Origin: CAYUCY01 sp964443525
GTDB taxonomy: Bacteria; Pseudomonadota; Alphaproteobacteria; Caedimonadales; Caedimonadaceae
NCBI GenBank assembly: GCA_964443525.1
Contig: CAYUCY010000009.1
Span: 1-35,422, forward strand
Length of the DNA: 35,422 bases
Direction of reading: 5' to 3'
The position numbers and the translations under genes were made by a program. Under the pieces are notes generated by a model. It made no database searches, had not been told where the DNA came from, and was given only the letters and a program-made list of their open reading frames with translations. The stretch's first letter is position 1, and every line of letters begins with the position of its first letter. Below, one piece after another: positions 1 through 7,720 of the stretch.

Positions 1-123
1 TACCTTGCAATCCTTCTGGTGGCTCTTATATCGCATAGATGGTTTCTTTCCAATTTTATATATTTGGTTACCTTGCAATCCTTCTGGTGGCTCTTATATC
101 GCATAGATGGTTTCTTTCCAATT
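1..123. repeat. Exact 55-base direct repeat (1-55 and 69-123), period 68
   Basis: Bases 1-55 recur identically at 69-123, separated by 13 bases. The period of 68 is not a multiple of three, so the first copy is read in a different frame from the second and brings a TAG directly before the ATG at 39. The first copy begins at base 1, so the repeat could extend beyond the window. A repeat of exactly 55 bases at a sequence edge is what an assembler using k=55 can leave behind; a true tandem duplication is the alternative. Confidence 0.95.
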
Positions 124-365
124 ATTCTTCAAAGAAGTATATAATTTATCGTGATGGGACAGTAAAATCTGATCTGAAATTTTTGGCAACTTGGCTCCTT
201 CTTGGCTTGATTTTTCACATCTTTTTTATGTTTCTTGGGTTTGATGGAAAAGCTTTTACAATGGTATCTAATTGGATTGTTTTAAATACGATTTTTTACA
301 CGCTACTCTATATAAAATGGTGCGGACATTCTCTAAAGAAACGCCCAAGAACACTAAAATCGTAA
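39..365 (+). CDS. Small hydrophobic membrane protein, 5' end uncertain
   Basis: This predicts a 108-residue protein with about three membrane segments: residues 8-20 (around YLAILLVALI), about 50-67 (WLLLGLIFHIFFMFLGF) and about 78-92 (WIVLNTIFYTLLYI), with a basic C-terminal tail. I recognise no family. The start lies inside the first copy of the 55-base repeat and has no clear ribosome binding site, so the first dozen residues may be an artefact of that repeat and the gene may really begin outside the window. The coding region is more A+T-rich than the genes that follow. No function is assigned. Confidence 0.5.
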   Translation: MVSFQFYIFGYLAILLVALISHRWFLSNYSSKKYIIYRDGTVKSDLKFLATWLLLGLIFHIFFMFLGFDGKAFTMVSNWIVLNTIFYTLLYIKWCGHSLKKRPRTLKS

Positions 366-436
366 ACCTTAATTCTTTTCAAGTCAGAGAGTTCACCAAT
401 AATCTCAGAAGACATAAGATCAAAGGAAGAGAAGTC

Positions 437-464
437 TTGCCTCTATTATAAAGCTATATATAAT
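437..464 (+). promoter_or_regulatory. Sigma70-type promoter for the SRPBCC-marR operon
   Basis: A -35 box TTGCCT (437-442), a 16-base spacer and a perfect -10 box TATAAT (459-464) lie just ahead of the ribosome binding site AAAGGAG near 479-485 and the ATG at 491. The predicted transcript start near 471 leaves a short leader of about 20 bases. Confidence 0.6.
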
Positions 465-490
465 AAAAAAATATACAAAAGGAGAAGAGG

Positions 491-913
491 ATGTGGACGC
501 GAACCTTTAGTAAAATCTACCCGGCCCTTAAAAAAGAGGCAGTTTGGGCTCTTTGGACGGATATAAATAACTGGCCTAGGTGGCACGGGGATTTGGAATC
601 TTGCGTGATGGAAGGAGCCTTTGAGGTCGGCAATCATTTTTATTTGAAACCGAAGGGGATGAAGGCTGTCAAAATCGTCCTGACAGCTATTAAGGAAGGG
701 GTGGAGTTTACAGACTGCACTCGCTTCTTGGGGGCTAAAATGTATGATACTCACCGTCTTGAAGAGGTTGAGGGTGGTCTTCGGTTAACCAATATTTTGA
801 GGGTGGAGGGGCCGCTCAAACGGCTTTGGATTAAGCTGGTTGCGCAACACGTGGCCGACAGCGTGGAAGAAGAGATGGAGGCTCTCGTGCGCCTTGCCCG
901 GGGAGGTACATGA
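491..913 (+). CDS. SRPBCC-superfamily protein (polyketide cyclase/START-like fold)
   Basis: A 140-residue soluble protein with the typical SRPBCC start: a short strand, then the helix containing VWALWTDINNWPRWH (about residues 18-32), a pattern shared by polyketide cyclase/dehydrase-like and START-like ligand-binding proteins. The rest alternates strands and ends in a long helix (about 113-137) as the fold requires. These proteins bind or transform hydrophobic small molecules; the ligand cannot be read from sequence. The start is set by AAAGGAG about six bases upstream. The stop overlaps the next start (ATGA), so it is translationally coupled to the MarR regulator, which suggests that both respond to the same compound. 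Confidence 0.8.
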   Translation: MWTRTFSKIYPALKKEAVWALWTDINNWPRWHGDLESCVMEGAFEVGNHFYLKPKGMKAVKIVLTAIKEGVEFTDCTRFLGAKMYDTHRLEEVEGGLRLTNILRVEGPLKRLWIKLVAQHVADSVEEEMEALVRLARGGT

Positions 914-1380
914 GTCGGGTCCCTTTCGGATTTAAAAAGGCTGAGGATAGTCACGGTTTTTTGCTTTGGCAGACGACGACTCTCTGGCAAAGAAAAATCA
1001 AACGCGCATTGGAGGACTATGATATCACCCACCCTCAATTTGTGATTTTGGCGACGCTTTTATGGTTTCAGTCGCATGGGATTGAGACGACCCAAATTCA
1101 GATTGCAATCTGGACGAAGCTTGACAAGATGACAGTCTCAAATGCCTTGAGAGGTCTTGCAGGAAAAGGGCTTGTGCACCGGAATGAGCACGAAAAGGAT
1201 ACACGGGCAAAAACCGTGCGCCTCACAAAAGAAGGAGAGAAGCTCGCACATCAACTTGTTCCTGTCGTCGAACGAGTCGATGAGATTTTCTTTGGAAAAC
1301 TCTCCAATGCTCAAAAATCTCAATTGTTAGAATTCATGAGAAAACTGACAGGAGGTGATATTTTCTTGGATTTTAAATAA
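910..1380 (+). CDS. MarR-family transcriptional regulator
   Basis: A 156-residue winged-helix protein. The dimerisation helix is near residues 14-40 (LLWQTTTLWQRKI), the DNA-recognition helix near 70-90 (IWTKLDKMTVSNALRGL), and the beta wing carries the family signature DTRAKTVRLTKEG (about 97-109). The length is typical for MarR proteins, which usually repress neighbouring genes until a small aromatic or similar ligand binds. It overlaps the SRPBCC gene by four bases and probably shares its promoter. Its last 61 bases overlap, on the opposite strand, the 3' end of the interrupted luxI-like gene. The target is inferred to be its own operon; no operator could be proved. Confidence 0.85.
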   Translation: MSRVPFGFKKAEDSHGFLLWQTTTLWQRKIKRALEDYDITHPQFVILATLLWFQSHGIETTQIQIAIWTKLDKMTVSNALRGLAGKGLVHRNEHEKDTRAKTVRLTKEGEKLAHQLVPVVERVDEIFFGKLSNAQKSQLLEFMRKLTGGDIFLDFK

Positions 1381-1979
1381 CGGAATGAATTTAGATCTTT
1401 AAGAGAGAGCACAGGTTTTATGAGGTTAGCCTTCTTTTGAAAAGAATTTAAAAGGATAAGATTGATTTCAAGCAGTCCCGCTACGGAGAGCTCCCATCTC
1501 TTCGGGTGAGGGTTGGTTCCGATGTTTTTCTCATCTCCAAGTCTCCGTAGAGGCCAACCATACTTTTTTAGCAATCTTTCCATCATAGCAATCAAAAGTT
1601 CAAGAGTTAGAGGGTTCTTTTGATTTGGTGGAGGCTTAAGGCAAAGTTTTTTGTTGAAGCAAAACCGACTGCTTTCCCAGACTTAGGTGCTTTGAGGAAT
1701 GAATTTCGGTGATTCAAAAAGATCTGAAAACACGTTCAAAATCATTGTATCAACAAGCGTCGGTCGAAGTCTAACACCTCCTATAGTGCCGATCTTAGGA
1801 TCAATGGAAAGAAGATAAAGGGTATCCGCTCCATCAAATTGATCTTTATCAAGCCCATCTTCTGGCTTGAGGATCCACTTGAGCCGTTCTGCAAAAACCA
1901 AAGACCGAATCTTATAGTATTCAGTGAGTCGCCTTTGATATTCAGAATTATTATCTCTACTTGATGTAATTAGAATCAT
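1320..1979 (-). pseudogene. Acyl-homoserine-lactone synthase (LuxI family) with an in-frame TAA at codon 99
   Basis: Read from 1979 down to 1320 this frame gives 219 codons with a single stop, TAA at 1685-1683. The first 98 residues carry the LuxI invariant residues at the family's own numbering: Arg25, Phe29, Trp35, Asp46, Asp49, Arg70 and Phe84. After the stop, the same frame continues with VWESSRF (Glu102 and Arg105, the ExxR motif), then LTLELLIAMMERLL and KKYGWPLRRLG...VAGLLEI, which match the C-terminal half of the family. LuxI enzymes join an acyl chain to S-adenosylmethionine to make a quorum-sensing signal. No good ribosome binding site is visible and no luxR gene is in the window. 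Without readthrough only an inactive N-terminal half would be made. The tail after AGLLEI runs into the marR 3' end and may not be original. Confidence 0.85.
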
Positions 1980-2122
1980 TTAAAGTTCGCCAGCCGGGAA
2001 ACGAATAAGAAACATAGGGAATTGCAATCCTTTAATTTTTAAGAATTAATTTAAACAGAGGTTTCAGATAAAACTTTGTTGAAAAAATCGTATCTGTATG
2101 AAATCTTGGGGGCACTGCATAA

Positions 2123-2150
2123 AAAAGAGCAAGGAAATCCTTGCTCTTTT
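2123..2150 (-). terminator. Rho-independent terminator of the aldolase-gpmI-FliL-like operon
   Basis: The arms AAAAGAGCAAGGA (2123-2135) and TCCTTGCTCTTTT (2138-2150) are perfectly complementary. Read on the minus strand the hairpin is followed by a T run (complement of the A tract at 2121-2126). It lies about 45 bases past the stop of the FliL-like gene. A T run on the plus side means it could work in both directions. Confidence 0.75.
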
Positions 2151-2195
2151 TCAATTTTTTGGAACAGAGCTCTTTTTTCATGTATCTTCCCCTTT

Positions 2196-2651
2196 CTATA
2201 GTAAGGTTTTTGTAAATTGTTGTATCAAGACCTTTTCAAAGAGATCTTTTCCTAAAACCTTCTCGCATACTTTCTCGATGCGAGTTTTCAAGTCTTTGAG
2301 ATCAATAAAAATATCGGGATGCCAAACGACGCTTAAGAGGCCGTAGAGATCCGAGTAGACGGCATCGATCACTTTGGGACGCATCCGATAGACTTTTTTG
2401 GCAGCTTCTTCCGTGTCGCACTCGACATAAAATTCAATGAGATAATAGGTTTGGATTTGACGCCTTTGCACAACGGGGATCCGAAATTGAGGAAGCTTGA
2501 CAATTTCTCTTAAGATGTCCGTCTTTTCATTATTTGTTTCTTTCTTCTTATCCTTAGCTATCGCAGAAAGACCGTAGGCACTAAAAATCGAGAGGAGCAG
2601 CCAAAGAAGTCCCCTTTGAAAAACCTTTATTTTTGATTTTCTCTCTTCCAT
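2196..2651 (-). CDS. Small exported or membrane-anchored protein, FliL-like
   Basis: A 151-residue protein with a basic start (MEERKSKIKVFQRG) and one hydrophobic segment (about residues 14-30), read as a signal anchor, then a charged linker (KDKKKETNNEK) and a compact domain of about 100 residues. That domain has the layout of FliL C-terminal domains: a strand pair around FRIPVVQRRQIQTYYLIEF, a helix starting CDTEEAAKKVY, and a final amphipathic helix before IQQFTKTL. FliL stabilises flagellar stators, but no other flagellar gene is present, so this is a resemblance only. It is the last gene of the minus-strand operon after gpmI (42-base gap) and is followed by a terminator. No strong ribosome binding site is seen. 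Confidence 0.6.
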   Translation of the reverse strand: MEERKSKIKVFQRGLLWLLLSIFSAYGLSAIAKDKKKETNNEKTDILREIVKLPQFRIPVVQRRQIQTYYLIEFYVECDTEEAAKKVYRMRPKVIDAVYSDLYGLLSVVWHPDIFIDLKDLKTRIEKVCEKVLGKDLFEKVLIQQFTKTLL

Positions 2652-2693
2652 GAGAATAATTGTATCAGGTCTCGGGGAAAAATAAATCCCGCC

Positions 2694-4214
2694 CTAGAAT
2701 GATTTTCGCAAAAGGCTTTCTCCCGTCATGAGACTGGATGGGGGGAGGCCAAGCAGTTCCAGAATCGTCGGCGCAACGTCGGAAAGTTTCCCGTCTTTTA
2801 AGGAAAAGCTTTTCCCTTTATCTGAGGCAAGAAGAAATGGCACCAAATTCATCGTGTGTGCTGTGTGTGGGGATTTGCTTTCGGGATCGAGCATTAATTC
2901 GATATTGCCGTGATCGGCCGTGATCAAAAGGACACCTTCAACTTCTAAAACAATTTCTTCAAGACGTCCGAGACAGTGATCTACACATTCAACGGCTTTA
3001 ATTGCCGCTTTCATGTCCCCGGTATGGCCCACCATATCGGCATTGGCATAGTTGACGACGACCAAGTCATAGTGGCCCTGACGAATTGCAACAATTAAGC
3101 GGTCGGTTACCTCGGGGGCCGACATTTCTGGTTGAAGATCATAGGTAGCAACTTTCGGAGAAGGGATGAGGATCCTATCCTCCCCCGGAAAAACCTCTTC
3201 TCGTCCACCATTGAAGAAAAAAGTTACATGGGCATATTTTTCCGTTTCGGCGATTCTGAGCTGCTTAAGTCCTGCCGTTGAGATGATTTCACCTAAGCCT
3301 TCCCGAATTGACTCGGGCGGGAAAAGAGGAGGGATAAAGGAGGTGAGTTCCTCCGAATACTCAACCATCCCGAGGGTGGCTGAAAATTTTATTTTTGAAC
3401 CTCGTTCAAATCCTGAAAAGTCTGGAAGAAGAAGCGCCGACAAAATCTGTCGCATCCGGTCCGCACGGAAATTTGCAACAAGAAGGCCGTCATTTTTTTT
3501 GATACCGGGATAATCTTTAAGAACTGCGGGCGGAATAAATTCGTCTGTGACTTCATTATCGTAGTTTTGTTCGATGTAGACGAGTGGATCAGCAATGTGA
3601 GGGGCTTCTCCAAAGACGATGGCTTCATAAGCTTTTTGAATCCGATCCCATCTTTTATCCCGATCCATACCGAAATAACGCCCTCCCAAAGACCCGATCC
3701 TGATTTCAGAATGTTTGAGAACATCTTTTAAAAAGGTATAGGCGCTTTTTGGAGGGGTATCTCGCCCGTCCAGAAAGGCATGAAGGTAGGTCTGAATGCC
3801 TTCGTTCGCAAGAGTCTTTGCAAGAGCAACGATATGGTTTGTATGCGAGTGAACGCCTCCCGGGGAGAGGAGCCCCATGAGATGGCAAGCGCCCCCTGAT
3901 ATTTTCAGGGAGTTGATAAAGTTTTGGAGAAGAGGCATTTTTTGGAGGGTCCCGGATTCAACGGCTTGATCGATCCGGGGGAGATCTTGAAGGATTACTC
4001 TGCCCGCCCCTATGTTCATATGCCCCACTTCTGAATTTCCCATTTGTCCTTGAGGTAATCCAACAGCTAAAGCCGAAGCATCCAAAAAGCTGTGGGGGTA
4101 TGTGCTCTGAAACCGGTTCCAATTGGGGGTATGGGCTTGTGCAATTGCATTATCTTCGACTTCTAAGCGATGACCCCATCCATCTAAAATACAAAGTACG
4201 ACAGGTTTGACCAC
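2694..4214 (-). CDS. gpmI: 2,3-bisphosphoglycerate-independent phosphoglycerate mutase
   Basis: This enzyme interconverts 3- and 2-phosphoglycerate in glycolysis and gluconeogenesis, using two Mn ions and a phosphoserine intermediate. The 506 residues match the family length of about 510. The N-terminal metal site is CILDGWG (Asp11), the catalytic serine lies in GQMGNSEVGHMNIGAGR (about residues 56-72), the substrate-binding loop is GRYFGMDRDKRWDR (about 178-191), and the C-terminal metal ligands are in TADHGNIE and HTAHT. The start is GTG (MVKPVVL), supported by AAAGGA about nine bases upstream. It lies 37 bases after the aldolase gene and ahead of the FliL-like gene in one operon. Confidence 0.97.
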   Translation of the reverse strand: MVKPVVLCILDGWGHRLEVEDNAIAQAHTPNWNRFQSTYPHSFLDASALAVGLPQGQMGNSEVGHMNIGAGRVILQDLPRIDQAVESGTLQKMPLLQNFINSLKISGGACHLMGLLSPGGVHSHTNHIVALAKTLANEGIQTYLHAFLDGRDTPPKSAYTFLKDVLKHSEIRIGSLGGRYFGMDRDKRWDRIQKAYEAIVFGEAPHIADPLVYIEQNYDNEVTDEFIPPAVLKDYPGIKKNDGLLVANFRADRMRQILSALLLPDFSGFERGSKIKFSATLGMVEYSEELTSFIPPLFPPESIREGLGEIISTAGLKQLRIAETEKYAHVTFFFNGGREEVFPGEDRILIPSPKVATYDLQPEMSAPEVTDRLIVAIRQGHYDLVVVNYANADMVGHTGDMKAAIKAVECVDHCLGRLEEIVLEVEGVLLITADHGNIELMLDPESKSPHTAHTMNLVPFLLASDKGKSFSLKDGKLSDVAPTILELLGLPPSSLMTGESLLRKSF

Positions 4215-4251
4215 GAGAGACTTTCCTTTAGAGGATTCTAGAGGTTATTTA

Positions 4252-5001
4252 TCATAGTTTCGAAGTGGATCCTAGGGGTGTGTTTCTGTTCATTTTTCTT
4301 AAAAGAGCCTCATATGCTTTGTGGAGAGATTCTCTCTCCGGTCCCTCAAACTGATGGGCTGTGTGTTCGGCTACGCCTTGCGAGGGGAGTATGAGAGGGA
4401 GTCCAACCTGCATAGCAGCGAGCTGAATCTGGCAAGATCTCTCCAAGTAGTAAGCACGTATAAAGGCATCAGCGATTGAAGTTCCGACCGTCAAAAGGCC
4501 ATGGTGAGGGAGCAGCATAGCATTATTGTTTCCAAGGCTTGTCTGGAGTCTTCCCTTTTCATCCATGTCGAGAGAGATCCCTTCGAAAGGATGTGAACTT
4601 AAACGATTATAGAACATCATAGAGAACTGAGAAAAGGGAAGAAGGCCGTTCGGATGGCTTGCAACGGCAATCGAGGCGGGTGTGTGCAAATGAACGACGG
4701 CTTGGACGTCCTCTCGTGCTTCATAAAGGGACGAATGAATCATATAACCTGCGGGATTAATTCCTGCCTGTTTATTCTCTTCGTCTTTTAAAGACACACG
4801 AATGAGATTGCGGGGTGTAACTTCTTCAAATAAAAGGCCGAAAGGATTGATCAAAAAATAAAAAGGATTTTCGGCAGAACGAACGGAGAGGTGCGTAAAA
4901 ATAACATCATCAAGCTTTAAATAGGAAGCGAGGCGATAGGCCTGCCAAAGGTCAAAGCGGCGAGCCTCATCACGACTTTTTTGAAATGGAATGATTCTCA
5001 T
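4252..5001 (-). CDS. Class II aldolase/adducin-domain protein
   Basis: A 249-residue cytoplasmic protein with the class II aldolase fold. The zinc ligands are visible as HLHTPAS (HxH, about residues 103-105) and the later histidine in LLPHHGLL (about 163-164), and the C-terminal AYYLERSCQIQLAA helix is typical of the family. Members include fuculose- and ribulose-phosphate aldolases and epimerases, and a broad alphaproteobacterial subgroup of unknown substrate to which this one is most similar in style. It is the first gene of the operon with gpmI, which suggests a link to sugar phosphate metabolism but does not prove it. The ribosome binding site is weak. Confidence 0.85.
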   Translation of the reverse strand: MRIIPFQKSRDEARRFDLWQAYRLASYLKLDDVIFTHLSVRSAENPFYFLINPFGLLFEEVTPRNLIRVSLKDEENKQAGINPAGYMIHSSLYEAREDVQAVVHLHTPASIAVASHPNGLLPFSQFSMMFYNRLSSHPFEGISLDMDEKGRLQTSLGNNNAMLLPHHGLLTVGTSIADAFIRAYYLERSCQIQLAAMQVGLPLILPSQGVAEHTAHQFEGPERESLHKAYEALLRKMNRNTPLGSTSKL

Positions 5002-5057
5002 ACCAAAACCCTAGCGGAATGAATTGCTTTAGGCAACAGGGGAAAGGAAAAGAGGCA

Positions 5058-5072
5058 TTAAGAATTTCTTAA
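5058..5072 (+). promoter_or_regulatory. Candidate CtrA-binding site (TTAA-N7-TTAA)
   Basis: TTAAGAATTTCTTAA followed by AC matches the CtrA consensus TTAA-N7-TTAAC and is also a perfect palindrome around one central base. It sits 46 bases upstream of the FIST gene in the 117-base gap between divergent transcripts. About one such match is expected by chance in a window of this size, so the location, rather than the match alone, is the argument. Confidence 0.4.
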
Positions 5073-5118
5073 ACTTTTTTTGTCACGCTAAGAAGGGATA
5101 AGAAAAGGAGAGTTAGGT

Positions 5119-6252
5119 ATGAAGGTTCAGGAAAACACATGGTCGAAGGAGACAGGGTGGTTAAAGCCTGCCGACGACTTTTCAAAATCACAGCTGGTTT
5201 TTTATTTCGGAAATCGTTCTATTATGGAGTCAAGTGATCATTTTGATGCAATTAGGGCGCACTATCCGCAAGCCCAAATCGTCGGATGTAGCTCGGGAGG
5301 AGAAATTCAAGGTCAAAGAATCTTTGATGGTTCAGTTGTAGTCACGGCCATCCAATTTGAAGGAACGCCGATCAAAACAGCGAAAGCACGTGTTAGTTCC
5401 TCTGCGGAATCCGCTTTGGCTGGTAAGGAGATCGGAGAACAGTTGAACGGAGACAAGTTGTCGGGGATCTTAGTGCTCTCGGACGGCTTAAACGTTAACG
5501 GCAGTGAACTCGTCAAGGGAATTATTTCCGTTGTAGGTCCTGATATTCCTGTCACAGGAGGCCTTGCAGGAGACGGAGACCGATTTAAAAAGACGCTTGT
5601 CTCGGCCAATGAAGCACCTCAAAGCAATACAGTGACCGCCGTCGGTTTTTACGGGGAAAGAATTGTTTTCGGCCACGGCTGTCTCGGAGGATGGGATTCC
5701 TTCGGACCGGAACGTCTGATCACAAAATCCAAAGGAAATGTGCTTTATGAGATGGATGGTCAGCCGGCTTTGAGCCTTTACAAGAAATATTTGGGGGAGG
5801 AAGCTGACAAGCTCCCGGGAAGTGCTCTTTTGTTTCCTCTGACTATTCGTCCTGCCAACGATAAAAACTACACAATCGTTCGAACCGTCTTGTCAGTGAA
5901 TGAAGCGGATCAATCCATGACTTTCGCTGGAGATGTCCCCGAAGGATATGTTGCGCAATTGATGCGGGGGAACTTCGATCACTTGATTGACGGGGCTGCA
6001 CAAGCAGCCAAATCAGCAAGGTTCTCGCAAGTCCAAGGGGATAAACTTGCCGTGCTCGTCAGTTGTATCGGACGAAAGCTTCTCATGGGACAACGGGTCG
6101 GTGATGAAGTGGAGGCTGTTTCAAAGGAACTGGGACAGGATTTCAAGCAGGTCGGATTTTATTCCTATGGTGAGATTTCGCCTCATGAGGATAGCGGTTT
6201 TTGTGAACTTCACAACCAGACGATGACGATTACCACCATTGGAGAAAAATAG
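5119..6252 (+). CDS. FIST-domain sensor protein (FIST_N plus FIST_C)
   Basis: A 377-residue soluble protein made only of the FIST module. The N-terminal half shows the family pattern QLVFYFGNR, then IVGCSSGGEI (about residues 54-63) and GLNVNGSELVKGI, with the glycine-rich ITGGLAGDG-type loop read here as VTGGLAGDGDRF. The C-terminal half has the SCIGRKLLMGQR and GFYSYGEISP motifs (about 314-355). FIST domains are predicted small-ligand, probably amino-acid, sensors found next to two-component systems. AAGGAG upstream sets the start. It is the first of four adjoining genes, so it probably supplies the sensing input for the kinase ten bases downstream. There is no signal peptide or membrane segment, so the sensed ligand is intracellular. 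Confidence 0.9.
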   Translation: MKVQENTWSKETGWLKPADDFSKSQLVFYFGNRSIMESSDHFDAIRAHYPQAQIVGCSSGGEIQGQRIFDGSVVVTAIQFEGTPIKTAKARVSSSAESALAGKEIGEQLNGDKLSGILVLSDGLNVNGSELVKGIISVVGPDIPVTGGLAGDGDRFKKTLVSANEAPQSNTVTAVGFYGERIVFGHGCLGGWDSFGPERLITKSKGNVLYEMDGQPALSLYKKYLGEEADKLPGSALLFPLTIRPANDKNYTIVRTVLSVNEADQSMTFAGDVPEGYVAQLMRGNFDHLIDGAAQAAKSARFSQVQGDKLAVLVSCIGRKLLMGQRVGDEVEAVSKELGQDFKQVGFYSYGEISPHEDSGFCELHNQTMTITTIGEK

Positions 6253-6262
6253 GGATAAGGCG

Positions 6263-7720
6263 ATGCACCCGCTCCTGGAACGTCAGCTTGGAAAAGTAAA
6301 AGGGGAAGGTCAGGACATCGACCTTCCGCACTTTTTGTCTCTCATTGAAGAAGCTTATACGGAAGCTGACAAAGAGAGGCGCATGACGGACAGGTCTGTT
6401 GAGCTCATGTCTCTTGAAATGATGGAGCTTAACACGTCTCTTCGTCATCAGGCACAGCGGATGGAAACCATTTTTGATGCGGTTGCAGATGGGATCATTG
6501 CCCTTGAGAAAAGCGGTAAAATTATCTCATTCAATAGGGCTGCCGAATTGATCTTTCTCTATAAAAGCGAAGAAATTGTCGGAAAATGTATTAATCTATT
6601 GCTGCCGGCCTTAAGCGATTGCGCCGAAGACGTCGGTGCCTCTTTTATTAATGCCAACGAGCTTAAAACACAAGTGCGACGAGAGATGCGTGGAATTAAA
6701 AATGGAAGAAAGGAATTTGCCGTTGAGGTCGTGATTTCACCTCTTTATCTTGAAAACCAAGAAGCATATACAATGGTCATTGCCGATATCGAGGAAAAGA
6801 AGCAGGCCGAACAAGAAAAAGAAAAACTGGAGGCCGAACTGTTCCAGGCTCAAAAACTTGAATCTTTGGGAACCCTTGCAGGCGGAATTGCCCATGAAAT
6901 AAATACGCCTATCCAGTATGTCGGAGATAATATTCGGTTTTTGCAGGACTCTTTAAATGATTTACTTCAGCTTCTTGAAGAGGGGGACTCCTTCTTGACA
7001 AGTTTGGAAGAGGGAGCTGATGTAAAAGAAAAAGCAGCTGCACTCAGGAAATTTTTTGAAGCGGCTGACCTAGACTATCTTAAAAAAGAATTACCGAAAT
7101 CAATCGAAGAGTCTCTGGACGGATTAAAAAATGTATCGGCAATCGTTCAGGCCATTAAAGAGTTCTCTCACCCCAGCATAAAAGAAAAAACTCCCACGGA
7201 TATTAATAGAGCCATTGAGACAACTCTCACTGTCACAAGAAATCAGTGGAAGTACTTTGCAGACATCGAAAAAATTTTCGATGAGAATTTGCCGCTTGTA
7301 CCGTGCTTGCCCGGTGAATTCAATCAGGTCATTTTAAATCTTATCGTGAATGCTGCCCATGCTATCGAAGATAAGTTTAAAGATTCGAATAAAAAGGGCA
7401 GTATTAAGATAAGGACTCTGAAAAAAGACAGGGATCTTATTCTGCAGGTTTCTGACAACGGCTGTGGAATTCCCTCAGATATTATCGATAACATTTTTGA
7501 TCCCTTCTTTACGACGAAACCGGTCGGAAAAGGAACGGGACAAGGGCTTTCCATCGTCCGTAATATTATTGTTCAAAAGCACCAGGGATCCGTCAATGTA
7601 GAGTCCAAGCACGGTGAGGGAACGACCTTTACCATCAGAATACCGATGGAAGGGGTGCCGATGGAAGGGATTTTGCAGGAGACGGGGGAGCTTCATGAAG
7701 CCAAATATTCTGTTCGTTGA
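6263..7720 (+). CDS. Soluble PAS-domain sensor histidine kinase
   Basis: A 485-residue cytoplasmic kinase from the ATG at 6263, preceded by AAGG; a TTG at 6239 would add eight residues but has no binding site. A PAS domain spans about 65-180 (IFDAVADGIIALEKSGKI at its start), followed by a coiled coil and the phospho-acceptor box GIAHEINTPIQYV with His211. The ATPase domain has the N box NLIVNAAHAIED, G1 DNGCGIP, F box DPFFTTKP and G2 GTGQGLSI. No transmembrane segment is seen, matching a cytoplasmic FIST partner. The 3' end overlaps the next gene by 26 bases, which indicates translational coupling to its response regulator. Confidence 0.93.
   Translation: MHPLLERQLGKVKGEGQDIDLPHFLSLIEEAYTEADKERRMTDRSVELMSLEMMELNTSLRHQAQRMETIFDAVADGIIALEKSGKIISFNRAAELIFLYKSEEIVGKCINLLLPALSDCAEDVGASFINANELKTQVRREMRGIKNGRKEFAVEVVISPLYLENQEAYTMVIADIEEKKQAEQEKEKLEAELFQAQKLESLGTLAGGIAHEINTPIQYVGDNIRFLQDSLNDLLQLLEEGDSFLTSLEEGADVKEKAAALRKFFEAADLDYLKKELPKSIEESLDGLKNVSAIVQAIKEFSHPSIKEKTPTDINRAIETTLTVTRNQWKYFADIEKIFDENLPLVPCLPGEFNQVILNLIVNAAHAIEDKFKDSNKKGSIKIRTLKKDRDLILQVSDNGCGIPSDIIDNIFDPFFTTKPVGKGTGQGLSIVRNIIVQKHQGSVNVESKHGEGTTFTIRIPMEGVPMEGILQETGELHEAKYSVR

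Noticed and set aside
2032..2054. Cluster of TTAA sequences upstream of the luxI-like gene
   Set aside because: Spacings are N3, N8 or N10 rather than N7, so they do not form a CtrA box, and no lux-box dyad is visible.
7614..7694. Upstream extension of the HDOD regulator by 27 residues
   Set aside because: The extra residues are Arg/Gly-rich shadow sequence of the kinase gene; the ATG at 7695 begins the receiver domain and has a good binding site.
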